Below are positions 1-7,835 of a DNA stretch of 36,181 nucleotides, in pieces. A program made the position numbers and the translations under genes. Origin of the DNA: a virus; IMG/VR virus record IMGVR_UViG_3300042691_007013, positions 1 through 36,181 of that record. One strand, given 5' to 3'. The notes beneath the pieces are model-generated. The model was not told the DNA's origin and made no database searches. It saw only the letters and a program-made list of their open reading frames with translations. Positions within the stretch are counted from its first letter, which is position 1. Each line of letters starts with the position of its first letter.

Positions 1-1
1 C

Positions 2-922
2 GGTCACGTAATCCGTTCGCAGCTTTGGTCTTCACAGCTTAAGGAAGTCTTTGAAGACGACCTAATGGCGCTGAAGTACGTAGACTTCCTTACTGGGTTC
101 CCTGACGGTGACCAATTCAACATTGCTTCTCTTGGTCAGATGCAGCCTAACGACTACGTCGAAGGTCAGGCAGTAAAATACTCTGGCTTCGACACTGGTC
201 AGTTCCTCTTCACCATCACTGAGTACAAGTCAATTGCTACTCACATTACCAAGAAGATGCTTCAGGATTCGTTCCTTTCACAGCAGATTAAGGGTCAGTT
301 TGTCCCTAAGATGCGCCGTGCTCTTGATAAGGTGATGGAATCAGACATCCTTAGCCTTGGTCCAGAAGGCCAGACTACCGGAAGCCTTAACGTAATTAAC
401 GGTGCAGACCACCGCTGGGTTGGTTCAGGTCCTAACGAAACTATCGCTGTTGACGACTTTGCTCGCGCCAGCTACGCTCTACGCAAGGCAGAAGTTCCAA
501 TGAACAACCTTGTTGCCATTGTTGACCCATCTGTAGCTTATGCTCTAGAGACTGCAACTAACCTTACTAACGTTTCTAACAACCCCAAGTGGGAAGGCAT
601 TATCCGCGATGGCATTACAACTGGTATGCAGTTCCGTATGAACGTATATGGTTGGGACGTGTATATCTCTAACAACCTTAAGAGTATTGGTGTTGAAGCC
701 ATTGATGGTAAGACTACTGCAACTGGTGTTGCTAACCTCTTCTTCTCTGCTGATCAGTCTGCCCTACCCTTCGTAGGTGCTGTACGTCAGGCCCCTGTTG
801 TAGAATCAGAATACAATAAGGACTACCAGCGCGAAGAGTATGTTATGACCACTCGTTACGGTCTCAAGCTCTATCGTCCAGAAAACATGGTTGTTGTTAT
901 CACTGACACCGATCAGGTCTAA
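2..922 (+). CDS. Major capsid protein (5' end cut by window edge)
   Basis: Shell-forming major capsid protein of a T7-like podovirus. The frame is open from base 2 and the codons before the first Met (base 65) read as good protein (HVIRSQLWSSQLKEVFEDDL), so the true start lies left of the window and base 65 is an internal Met. The visible part has about 306 residues. It shows a long N-terminal helical arm, a central region rich in short beta segments, and a C-terminal stretch ending in TTRYGLKLYRPENMVVV, the kind of closing strand seen in HK97-fold capsid proteins. It is followed 23 bases later by a small virion-type gene with a good ribosome binding site (AAAGGA). The call rests on resemblance to podophage capsid proteins and on position before tail, lysis and ejection genes; it was not checked by alignment. 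Confidence 0.85.
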   Translation, partial: GHVIRSQLWSSQLKEVFEDDLMALKYVDFLTGFPDGDQFNIASLGQMQPNDYVEGQAVKYSGFDTGQFLFTITEYKSIATHITKKMLQDSFLSQQIKGQFVPKMRRALDKVMESDILSLGPEGQTTGSLNVINGADHRWVGSGPNETIAVDDFARASYALRKAEVPMNNLVAIVDPSVAYALETATNLTNVSNNPKWEGIIRDGITTGMQFRMNVYGWDVYISNNLKSIGVEAIDGKTTATGVANLFFSADQSALPFVGAVRQAPVVESEYNKDYQREEYVMTTRYGLKLYRPENMVVVITDTDQV

Positions 923-945
923 CTTTAAATAAAGGATTATAGAAA

Positions 946-1413
946 ATGGGTACTTGGACAAACGCAGACGGTCTTTACATTAAGTACGGTGACGACGAGG
1001 CAAGACATGCTCTTGGTGGTCATGTAACTCAGGATGGTGGTGTACACTCTCTTGAATTTCTAATTACCGCCCCGGACTTTAACGCTCTCACAAACACTAT
1101 TCTAGGTGATGGTGTTTTCATCCCTAGCAACGCCTTCATTATCAGTTCTAACTTCTATGTTGAAACTGCATTTGTTGGTGCTACAGCTACAGTAGACTTC
1201 GGTCTAGTTCGTAAGAACCGTACAACTGAAATTGACTTTGATGGTTTTGATGCAGCTATTGCAGTTGCGTCCCTTACTGCCAGAGCTTCAATTAACGGTG
1301 ACGGTGCTCTAATTGGTACACGACTATCCCAGCCAGCATTGGTAACTGCTCGAAATAACACGGCAGACCTTACAGCGGGACGTGGTGTTCTAACTATTAC
1401 TTACCGAATCTAA
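946..1413 (+). CDS. Small virion protein, possible capsid decoration protein
   Basis: A 155-residue protein that I cannot place in a named family. It starts at ATG 946 behind AAAGGA (about 10 bases upstream). It is rich in beta-forming residues with alternating hydrophobic and polar positions, has no signal peptide, cysteine or membrane segment, and ends in a strand-like LTITYRI. The position directly after the capsid gene and before a strong terminator suggests a protein made in high amounts with the capsid, such as a decoration or head-stabilising protein. That role is inferred from position only; a fibre or baseplate-like component is equally possible. Confidence 0.5.
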   Translation: MGTWTNADGLYIKYGDDEARHALGGHVTQDGGVHSLEFLITAPDFNALTNTILGDGVFIPSNAFIISSNFYVETAFVGATATVDFGLVRKNRTTEIDFDGFDAAIAVASLTARASINGDGALIGTRLSQPALVTARNNTADLTAGRGVLTITYRI

Positions 1414-1421
1414 CACCAATC

Positions 1422-1460
1422 ACCCCCGTTAAGCCTAACCGTTTAGCGGGGGTTTTTTTA
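1422..1460 (+). terminator. Rho-independent terminator after capsid genes
   Basis: Ten-base-pair stem (CCCCCGTTAA at 1423-1432 with TTAGCGGGGG at 1443-1452, one G-T pair), 10-base loop, then seven Ts at 1453-1459. It lies between the small virion gene and the next gene, whose ribosome binding site (AGGAG, 1460-1464) begins right after the T-run. It probably lowers transcription from the capsid genes into the downstream fibre, lysis and tail genes. Confidence 0.9.
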
Positions 1461-1472
1461 GGAGATATTAAA

Positions 1473-1943
1473 TTGGTAGCACACGCAACTCTTACTGGTG
1501 CAGAACTCCACGAATGTAAAGGGGCTGATGCCGCATCGGCTAACACTGTTAGGGTTAGTGATGGCGCTGGCAGCGGTACTTGGCAAAAAATTGCTGTAGA
1601 TCAAATTAATGCATCGTCTGTAAAAAACCTAAATAAGCAATGGGACTCTTTTGTAATTAAAAGCATAACTGATCCTAACTCTCGAATTTATGTGCCAATT
1701 GATCAGACTAAAACTTGTACTGAGGTGCGAGTAGTCCCTAATAGCACTCATTCAGGTTCTCTTACTGTGGGTGTTCGTAAAAACGCTAGTACAGTTGCTA
1801 CTGGGACAATTTCTTCGACATCTGAGGGTGTTGGCATGACAATTACAGTTAATACATCTTATACTACAAGTGATACGTTTAGCTTAGATTTTTCTGGTAC
1901 GACTACAGCCTCTTTCACAATTCTTATTAGTTATACTGTTTAA
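1473..1943 (+). CDS. Virion structural or fibre-associated beta protein (TTG start)
   Basis: A 156-residue protein starting at TTG 1473, supported by AGGAG eight bases upstream and no better start nearby. The N-terminus (ATLTGAELHECKGADAAS) is a sequence style seen in phage structural proteins next to tail fibres. From about residue 60 the protein is Ser/Thr/Val-rich and predicted all-beta, like a small beta-sandwich domain. No enzymatic motif is visible. It sits just after a terminator and eight bases before the tail fibre gene, so a role on the virion surface or at the fibre base is likely but inferred. Confidence 0.5.
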   Translation: MVAHATLTGAELHECKGADAASANTVRVSDGAGSGTWQKIAVDQINASSVKNLNKQWDSFVIKSITDPNSRIYVPIDQTKTCTEVRVVPNSTHSGSLTVGVRKNASTVATGTISSTSEGVGMTITVNTSYTTSDTFSLDFSGTTTASFTILISYTV

Positions 1944-1951
1944 GGTTTACC

Positions 1952-3106
1952 ATGTCTGATAAAGTTACAGTTCAAACAGTAGATAGTCTTCAAAACCAAA
2001 CTTCTGCTTTAAATAAAATTAATTCAAACTTTACAGTTCTGGCTGATAAAATAGACACACTGTTGTCACGGGATGGTGACACTCCAAATCAAATGGAAAG
2101 TGTTCTAGACATGAACTCTAACAGAATTATAAACCTTCCCGTACCAGAAAATACCACTGAGCCAGTTAGATTAGCAGAAATCCAAACCTTAGTTAGTGGT
2201 GGTATCCCAGAAGGCTCTATTGACGGAGATCGTATCACAGTAGGTACTTTGCCAGAAAATAGAATTGAGGGTAAAGTCTCTAATTCTAAATTAACCGACA
2301 TGGCCCAAGCGACAGTTAAGGGTCGGGCCTCCGGTTCGGGCACTGGCCCTCCGGTCGATCTGACTGGCGCACAGCTTGCCGCAATTATTGGTTCTGGCTC
2401 AGTTGATGGCGCTAACATCACCAACGGCACTGTGGTTAACGACAAGCTGGCCAACATGCCAGCGGCTACGATCAAAGGGCGAGCCTCCGGCGCGGGCACC
2501 GGCGTTCCGGTCGATCTGACCGCTGCCCAAGTACGTACCATTATTGGAAATGTCGGGTCTGCTGTCGACGGCCTCGCCCCTGCCTCTGGCGGCGGGGCGG
2601 TAAATTTTCTAAGGGCTGACGGAACGTGGGCTGCGCCCAGCAATATCACGCTTAGAACGCAGCAGACCACGACCAGTGGAACGCAATTCGACTTCACGGG
2701 GCTCCCCGCTGGCATCAACGAAATCGTCGTGCATTTTGACAGCGTGTCCTTGACTGGGACAGACCACTTAATCGTGCAGCTTGGAACCAGTAGCGGTGTT
2801 GACGCCGCCTCGTATGTCTCTACGTCGTTGTTTATTGCGGGAGGCTCCAATGGGCAGAGCGCCAATAGTACCAGTGGCTTTGCTGTCTTCATAGGAGGGG
2901 CGGCAAACATCCATTCGGGGCAAATGGTTATTCGGCGTATGAGCGGCAACAAGTGGACGCAAAGCCACGCGGGCCACACAGGTTCAATCTCTGCTTGTTC
3001 GGGCGGTGGCGTCAAAACTCTTTCGGCGGAACTAGACCGCATCCGCATTACCCGTACCGGCACGGACACATTTGATGCTGGCGCTGTCAACATCAGCTAT
3101 ACTTAG
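1952..3106 (+). CDS. Tail fibre / receptor-binding protein (mosaic)
   Basis: A 384-residue tail fibre. Residues 1-85 form a conserved fibre N-terminus with the signature MESVLDMNSNRIINLPVPEN, which is known from phage fibres as the virion-attachment part. Two copies of a 26-residue repeat (about residues 116-141 and 168-193, core KGRASG.GTG.PVDLT) form a shaft. A linker (FLRADGTWAAP) leads to a Ser/Gly/Thr-rich beta C-terminal domain (about 230-384), the likely receptor-binding tip. Base composition changes sharply inside the gene: by direct count 1981-2040 has 15 G+C of 60, while 2461-2520 has 42 of 60. This fits replacement of shaft and tip by DNA from a GC-rich source. The next gene starts 12 bases after the stop. 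Confidence 0.8.
   Translation: MSDKVTVQTVDSLQNQTSALNKINSNFTVLADKIDTLLSRDGDTPNQMESVLDMNSNRIINLPVPENTTEPVRLAEIQTLVSGGIPEGSIDGDRITVGTLPENRIEGKVSNSKLTDMAQATVKGRASGSGTGPPVDLTGAQLAAIIGSGSVDGANITNGTVVNDKLANMPAATIKGRASGAGTGVPVDLTAAQVRTIIGNVGSAVDGLAPASGGGAVNFLRADGTWAAPSNITLRTQQTTTSGTQFDFTGLPAGINEIVVHFDSVSLTGTDHLIVQLGTSSGVDAASYVSTSLFIAGGSNGQSANSTSGFAVFIGGAANIHSGQMVIRRMSGNKWTQSHAGHTGSISACSGGGVKTLSAELDRIRITRTGTDTFDAGAVNISYT
2297..2530 (+). repeat. Direct repeat pair in tail fibre shaft
   Basis: Two diverged 78-base units, 2297-2374 and 2453-2530, spaced 156 bases start to start. They encode the two 26-residue shaft repeats of the fibre (KGRASGSGTG versus KGRASGAGTG followed by .PVDLT). Such in-gene repeats are usual in trimeric fibre shafts and can serve as recombination points. 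Confidence 0.8.
2300..3106. other. GC-rich segment, likely acquired fibre tip
   Basis: From about base 2300 to the fibre stop the DNA turns GC-rich with CGG/GGC-type codons, and it returns to AT-rich sequence at the lysin gene (3118). The left edge falls inside the fibre gene, just before the first shaft repeat; the right edge falls at the gene end. This is the pattern expected of horizontal exchange of a host-range module. Confidence 0.65.
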
Positions 3107-3117
3107 TGAGGTAATGT

Positions 3118-3924
3118 ATGAATAGAAATATCTTTTTTGAATACGTAAGAAAAGCCCCATTCGGGAATCGACTTACCCAGTCTCAAGTTGAAGGTCTTAC
3201 TAAGATTCTTGACGAATGGGAAGTCAGGAAGTTAGAAGACGACAGATGGTTGGCCTATATCTTAGCTACTGCTTTTCATGAGGTTGCGGCTACTATGCAG
3301 CCAATTTTTGAAAGGGGTTCAAAGGATTATTTTAATAGGTACGATATTAACCACAATCCTAAAAAGGCTAGGGAACTAGGTAACGTAAACCCCGGAGATG
3401 GTTTTAGATACCGTGGCAGAGGGTTTGTACAACTAACAGGTAGAACTAACTATCGTAAATTTGGTATTGAAGACAAGCCTGACGAAGCTCTCAAACTAGA
3501 CAAATCAATTAAGATTTTGTTTGACGGTATGATTAAGGGTATGTACACAGGGAAAAAACTCAATGACTATTTCAATGATTCTGTGGATGACCCTGTAAAT
3601 GCTCGTAGGATTGTAAATGGCACAGACAAAGCCAAGCTTATTGCTAAGTACCACGATAACTTCCTAGACTCTATTAAAGCTGCTAGGTCTGGACTAGTAA
3701 AAGAAAACACACCAGAGAAGGTTCTTACTGAAGATGTTAAAGTCACAGAAGAGATACCAGCACTGGGTACAGTTATTTCTGCGGCGGGCGGCATTGGTGG
3801 TCTTGGGTTTCTTGTTGGTATTAACAACCTTTATGCTCTTGCTGCCTTTGGTTTGGTTCTTGTTGCTGCTGTGGCTATTGGATACGCTTACTTATCCGGT
3901 AAACTAGTTATTAAGAGGACGTAA
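3118..3924 (+). CDS. Endolysin, GH19 chitinase-like, with two C-terminal membrane segments
   Basis: Cell-wall hydrolase for host lysis. Residues 1-190 match the GH19 (chitinase/muramidase-like) phage endolysin pattern: AFHEVA with candidate catalytic Glu55, a second acidic residue Glu65 in IFERGSKDYFNRY, and the family signature FRYRGRGFVQLTGRTNY at 96-112. A charged linker (about 190-212) is followed by two hydrophobic segments (about 213-235 and 238-260) and a basic tail KLVIKRT. The enzyme is therefore probably tethered to the inner membrane, or the tail has a holin-like part. No separate holin is obvious nearby. The start ATG 3118 has GAGGTAAT upstream. The stop overlaps the i-spanin start (TAATG). 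Confidence 0.85.
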   Translation: MNRNIFFEYVRKAPFGNRLTQSQVEGLTKILDEWEVRKLEDDRWLAYILATAFHEVAATMQPIFERGSKDYFNRYDINHNPKKARELGNVNPGDGFRYRGRGFVQLTGRTNYRKFGIEDKPDEALKLDKSIKILFDGMIKGMYTGKKLNDYFNDSVDDPVNARRIVNGTDKAKLIAKYHDNFLDSIKAARSGLVKENTPEKVLTEDVKVTEEIPALGTVISAAGGIGGLGFLVGINNLYALAAFGLVLVAAVAIGYAYLSGKLVIKRT

Positions 3925-4163
3925 TGTTTCTATTATCTAAGATAAAAGAATGGTTCCTGTATGTGTCTATATTAATTTCTGTTGTAGGGGGTATTTATCT
4001 TAGAGGTTTTCTTAAAGGCCGACAATCTGAGAAACAAAAACAACAGGAATACAATAACAAGGCTATAGAGGTTCGGAAGGAATTAAACAATGAAATATCT
4101 AAATCTTCTGATTCCGAGCTTGACGCTCGCGCTGCTAGTTGGATGCGCAAGCCCCCAGAGTAA
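3924..4163 (+). CDS. i-spanin (Rz-like)
   Basis: A 79-residue protein with one N-terminal transmembrane segment (about residues 10-30, LYVSILISVVGGIYLRGFL) followed by a charged, Lys/Glu/Gln-rich coiled-coil region. This is the layout of inner-membrane spanins, which link to an outer-membrane lipoprotein and disrupt the outer membrane at lysis. It overlaps the endolysin stop at its start and contains the start of an o-spanin-like gene in another frame at its 3' end, the usual Rz/Rz1 arrangement. Assignment is by topology and context. Confidence 0.7.
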   Translation: MFLLSKIKEWFLYVSILISVVGGIYLRGFLKGRQSEKQKQQEYNNKAIEVRKELNNEISKSSDSELDARAASWMRKPPE

Positions 4164-4296
4164 CTTCTGTGCTACTGAGTCTCCGTACTACTTTACAGAA
4201 AAAGAGTACAAGGCTTGGAACAGAGAAACTAAAGAACGAATTGTTAGCCATAATGAGTTTGGCAAAAAACAATGTAACTGGAAGACAGTAAGATAA
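4090..4296 (+). CDS. o-spanin (Rz1-like lipoprotein), overlaps i-spanin
   Basis: A 68-residue lipoprotein that starts inside the i-spanin gene in a different frame. It has a lipoprotein signal peptide (MKYLNLLIPSLTLALLVGC) with lipobox LVGC, so Cys19 would be lipidated. The mature part has two further Cys and the stretch RIVSHNEFGKKQC, which recalls the ERQIVAHN-type motif of phage Rz1-like proteins. It would form the outer-membrane half of the spanin complex. A ribosome binding site (AAGGAATTAAAC) precedes the ATG. Its stop overlaps the next start (TAATG). Confidence 0.7.
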   Translation: MKYLNLLIPSLTLALLVGCASPQSNFCATESPYYFTEKEYKAWNRETKERIVSHNEFGKKQCNWKTVR

Positions 4297-5060
4297 TGGC
4301 AACCCTACTTTCAATTGTACAAGAAGTAATGCAAAGCATTGACGGTGACGAAGTTAACTCTATTGGGGATACTCTAGAGGCTGCTTCAGTTGCCGGGGTT
4401 GTAAAGGCTTGCTTTGACTCTATAGTAACAACTAAAGATATTAGAGAGTCTCAGGTTCCTTTTACTCTTACTGCCTACGGTGTAACAAAACCAGTGTTAA
4501 TGGAGCGGCCAGACGATATTATCAGTGTTGACTGGATTAAATATGATGTTCGAGAGGACGGTGATCCATACCCTCAGTGGCGTACCATTGAGTATCTAAA
4601 CCTAAAAGAGTTTCTTGAGTATAGTCAAAACTTACCGGGCCAACTAGACGAAACTATGTTTGGTTCTTTTGTACAAAATATTAACGGAAGCAACATTACT
4701 TTTTATTACAGAAAAGACGTTGCTCCTAGGTTCTTTACGACTATTGACGATAAACTTATTTTGTTTGACGGTTACGACAGTGAAGTGGAAAGTTCCTTAC
4801 AAGAATCGAAGACAACCTGCTTTGGTGTTTATAACTTGGAGTTCCAAAAAAATGATGGCTTCGTTATTCCTTTTGATCGAAAAACTACGCAACAACTAAT
4901 TGAAGACTCTAAAGTTAGAGCTTCAATTGAACTAAGACAAACACAGAATCCTGCTGCTGAAAAAGCTGCTCGCAGGCTACACGTCAGGTCACAATTTGAC
5001 AACAGGCAGGTAGGTGCGCCGGATTCATACGAAAATAGGATTGGCTATGGTAGAAAATAA
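4296..5060 (+). CDS. Tail tubular protein A-like gatekeeper (T7 gp11-like)
   Basis: A 254-residue protein placed directly before the nozzle gene, as T7 gene 11 precedes gene 12. N-terminal helices (LLSIVQEVMQSIDGDEVNSIGDT) lead to a beta-containing middle and a C-terminal helical, charged end, which fits the gp11-like tail adaptor/gatekeeper family joining portal and nozzle. The start is ATG 4296, overlapping the preceding stop. The family call comes from resemblance and synteny rather than from one diagnostic motif. Confidence 0.75.
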   Translation: MATLLSIVQEVMQSIDGDEVNSIGDTLEAASVAGVVKACFDSIVTTKDIRESQVPFTLTAYGVTKPVLMERPDDIISVDWIKYDVREDGDPYPQWRTIEYLNLKEFLEYSQNLPGQLDETMFGSFVQNINGSNITFYYRKDVAPRFFTTIDDKLILFDGYDSEVESSLQESKTTCFGVYNLEFQKNDGFVIPFDRKTTQQLIEDSKVRASIELRQTQNPAAEKAARRLHVRSQFDNRQVGAPDSYENRIGYGRK

Positions 5061-5262
5061 CGAAATTGAAAAGGTTCCTTACAAAGACAACTTTTTTCTT
5101 GTAGAACCCTTTACTGTGTATAATTTCTTTAGGGTCCGTATGGAGCGTGGCTCAACCCCTAAGATTCTAGAAGACCAAATGTTTACTAATAGGCGACAAG
5201 CCAAAATTGCAATTGATAATTATATTAGTTCTATGAACGTAAAGGTAAAAGCAAATGGCTAG
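5047..5262 (+). CDS. Small hypothetical protein between tail genes
   Basis: A 71-residue protein (MVENNEIEKVPYKDNFFLVE...) that I do not recognise. I choose ATG 5047, with AGGA six bases upstream, over a GTG at 5014 deep in the previous gene. It overlaps the gatekeeper stop and the nozzle start, so it is probably translationally coupled and made with tail proteins. It has aromatic residues, a helical C-terminus (RRQAKIAIDNYISS) and no membrane segment. It may be a tail-assembly or minor structural protein. Confidence 0.6.
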   Translation: MVENNEIEKVPYKDNFFLVEPFTVYNFFRVRMERGSTPKILEDQMFTNRRQAKIAIDNYISSMNVKVKANG

Positions 5263-7387
5263 AGCTTCCGGCACAAGTGTTGAGAATAATTTTACCAAGG
5301 GATTTCTAACTGAGTTCTCAGGTTTTAACTTTCCAGAAAACGCTTGTGCTGAAACTCTCAACTGTGTCTTTGATCAAACTGGGAGTGTTTCTCGTAGACT
5401 AGGTTTAGGTTTAGAAGAGGTCGAATCTCCACCAACTATTGCCTACAACTCTACTTCTATTTTTACCTCTTTCGTCTGGAAGTCAGCAGGATACAGAAGT
5501 GAGAATAGCTTTCTTGTTCATCAAGTAGACAACCTGCTCTATTTTTACAGAATTGTAGGAGACAAGATTGCAGACAACAAAACAAGCTTTACTTTTGACT
5601 TAAACTCTGTACGTACAGACGGTCTAACATCTGCTCAGCCCGGTTTGTATCTTTGCCAGTTTGCTAACGGTTCAGGACGGCTGTTTGTTGCTAATCCAAA
5701 TACAGAACCATTTTACTTAAAGTATGACACAGACACAGAGACTATTTCAGCCACAACGATTTCTGTAAAAATCAGAGATTTTAAAGTTTTACCGGATGGC
5801 TACGACATTATTTCTAACATGCCCTTTTCACTTGCGTCCTCTAACCAAGCTTACGTATACAATATTAAAAATCAAGGTTGGACAGACGCTATTCTAAGTG
5901 GTTGGAATAGTCAAGGAAACAGTCAATATCCAAACAAAGGACAGGTTTGGTGGTACTTTAGAGATGCTGCTCAGAGTGCAATAGTCCCTTACTTCCTAGA
6001 CTTTAGACCTGGGGCTAGATACAAGTTCCAAGATTTAGGCGCTTCCTTAGCCCCCCGTGGTACTTACATCTTAAACGCATTTAACCAAGATAGAAACGCT
6101 GTGTCTGGCCTTGTGGGGCTTCCAACACTTAGTTCTAGAACTAAGAGGCCGGGGTGTAGCGCGTTTATTAACGGTAGATTGTTCCTTTCTGGTGTAGAAG
6201 CTGATGGGTACAACGGTGTTGTGTACTTCAGTAACATTCTAAAGGACGTAGACGACGACATTAGGTTTTATCAAAACGGTGACCCAACTTCAGAAGTAAA
6301 CCCACAGCTTCTTCCCAATGACGGGGGTACGTTTATTATTCCCGAGGCTGGGCGTATTATCAGGATGATTCCTGTTAAAAGCACTCTAGTTATTTTTGCT
6401 ACCAACGGTATTTGGGTTGTACAGGGTAACGAAGGAGTTGGGTTTACCGCAACTGACTTCACAATTGAAAAGATTAGTGATGAACCTTGTATTGAAAACC
6501 AATCTTACGTAGTTGTGTCAACCTTTCCAATTTGGTGGACTAACGAAGGTATTCATACTCTACAATCTTCAAATATTGGTGCAATTAACTCACAGTCATT
6601 AACAGAAAAGACTATCCAAACTTTTTATGATGAAATTCCACTAGCCTCTAAGAAGTATGTTAAATCTGGTTACAACTCTTTAACTAAAGAAATTTTCTGG
6701 TTGTATTCAAGTAATTCTACAAGTCCTAGAATCTATAACAGGGTCTTAGTATTGAACTTAAATACAGAGGGGTTTTATCTACATTCTTTACCAGACAACT
6801 ATTCTATTGTAGACATTGTTTCACCGCCTGTAGCTGAATCCACTGTAGAAACGGTTAACGTGACTAACAACGCTGGGACGACTGTAGTTAACAGCACTTC
6901 CGCTGTAGTGACTGTAGAAAAATTTGGTGACTTTAACTCAGACTCATTAGGTAATGTCAAATTTGTAATTAAGTATCTAACTAACAAGATTGGATTTGCC
7001 AAGTTTCAGAATACTGATCTTAAAGACTGGGCTGACTTAACATCTCCGGGAGTTAACTACAACTCATACTTTATTACAGGCCCAAGAGTCCGTGGCGATG
7101 GTCAACGTAAATTCCAAGAAAACTATGTAACTGTGTTTTCTCGATACAAAGTTAACGGGTCTTGCTGGATGTATTCAATCTGGGATTATGGTAACAACAC
7201 CAACTCAAATAGGTGGGGGACTCCACAGCAAGCTATTATTCTTAATGCCAACTACAACTATTATTCCAGAAGGCTCAAGATTAGAGGCAACGGTAGGGCA
7301 GTGCAGTTCCGGTTTGAATCCGAGGGAAACAAACCATTTGACATCTTAGGTTGGTCAGCATTTGAGACTGTTAATGAACGAGTATAG
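5255..7387 (+). CDS. Tail tubular protein B-like nozzle (T7 gp12-like)
   Basis: A 710-residue tail nozzle/stabilisation protein, somewhat shorter than T7 gp12. The N-terminus (NFTKGFLTEFSGFNFPENAC, then SVSRRLGLGLEE) matches the opening of podophage tail tubular B/stabilisation proteins (N..G..TE.....FPEN.......G...RR.G). The middle contains many short beta strands of a propeller-like platform (for example IIRMIPVKSTLVIFATNGIWVVQG). The start ATG 5255 overlaps the preceding gene by 8 bases. The gene's 3' end overlaps the GNAT gene start. Confidence 0.85.
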   Translation: MARASGTSVENNFTKGFLTEFSGFNFPENACAETLNCVFDQTGSVSRRLGLGLEEVESPPTIAYNSTSIFTSFVWKSAGYRSENSFLVHQVDNLLYFYRIVGDKIADNKTSFTFDLNSVRTDGLTSAQPGLYLCQFANGSGRLFVANPNTEPFYLKYDTDTETISATTISVKIRDFKVLPDGYDIISNMPFSLASSNQAYVYNIKNQGWTDAILSGWNSQGNSQYPNKGQVWWYFRDAAQSAIVPYFLDFRPGARYKFQDLGASLAPRGTYILNAFNQDRNAVSGLVGLPTLSSRTKRPGCSAFINGRLFLSGVEADGYNGVVYFSNILKDVDDDIRFYQNGDPTSEVNPQLLPNDGGTFIIPEAGRIIRMIPVKSTLVIFATNGIWVVQGNEGVGFTATDFTIEKISDEPCIENQSYVVVSTFPIWWTNEGIHTLQSSNIGAINSQSLTEKTIQTFYDEIPLASKKYVKSGYNSLTKEIFWLYSSNSTSPRIYNRVLVLNLNTEGFYLHSLPDNYSIVDIVSPPVAESTVETVNVTNNAGTTVVNSTSAVVTVEKFGDFNSDSLGNVKFVIKYLTNKIGFAKFQNTDLKDWADLTSPGVNYNSYFITGPRVRGDGQRKFQENYVTVFSRYKVNGSCWMYSIWDYGNNTNSNRWGTPQQAIILNANYNYYSRRLKIRGNGRAVQFRFESEGNKPFDILGWSAFETVNERV

Positions 7388-7835
7388 TTTTAGACTAGCA
7401 ACTAAAGGAGACGAAGAAGCTCTCTACGATATGTGTGTAAGCTTTTTTATATTCTCTGAGTTTTCTAAACACAGACCATATGAGCCGGAAAAGATCAGAG
7501 AAACTATCGACTGGTACTTATCTAGACCTAACAATGAAGCTGTAGTTATTCTTCTTTGTTACAATGATTTTCCAGTTGGTATGTTAAGCCTTATCAGTGC
7601 TCCGGCTCCGTTCTGGAATGGGTTTCTAGCCTCAGAACAAGTATGGTGGGTAGACCCTAATCACAGAGGCCGATATTCGTTGATGATGGTTGACCTAGCC
7701 GAAGAATGGGCAAAGAAATCAGGGTGCTTGGGTATTGCGTTTAGCGCCCTGAACTCTAATGACATGGTTACAAAGATTTACGAAAAGAAACAATTCAAAC
7801 TAACAGAACTAGCTTATTACAAGGATATTAAATAA
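7374..7835 (+). CDS. GNAT-family N-acetyltransferase
   Basis: A 153-residue protein with a GNAT layout: N-terminal FRLATKGDEEALYDM, a central strand pair (VVILLCYNDFPVGMLSLIS), the WWVDPNHRGRYSLMMVDLAEEW segment that fits the acetyl-CoA-binding V.P..RG.G....L motif, and a C-terminal IYEKKQFKLTELAYYKDI as in GNAT enzymes. It would transfer an acetyl group from acetyl-CoA; the acceptor is unknown. The start is ATG 7374, inside the nozzle gene's end; an upstream TTG at 7362 is less likely. It takes the place where T7 has gene 13, between nozzle and ejection proteins, so it may act on virion proteins or be packaged. Confidence 0.75.
   Translation: MNEYSFRLATKGDEEALYDMCVSFFIFSEFSKHRPYEPEKIRETIDWYLSRPNNEAVVILLCYNDFPVGMLSLISAPAPFWNGFLASEQVWWVDPNHRGRYSLMMVDLAEEWAKKSGCLGIAFSALNSNDMVTKIYEKKQFKLTELAYYKDIK

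Noticed and set aside
2089-3093. 334-codon open frame on the - strand
   Set aside because: It lies wholly opposite the tail fibre gene. The GC-rich, repeat-bearing fibre DNA has few stop codons on the other strand; the translation is Pro/Val/Ala-rich without any domain.
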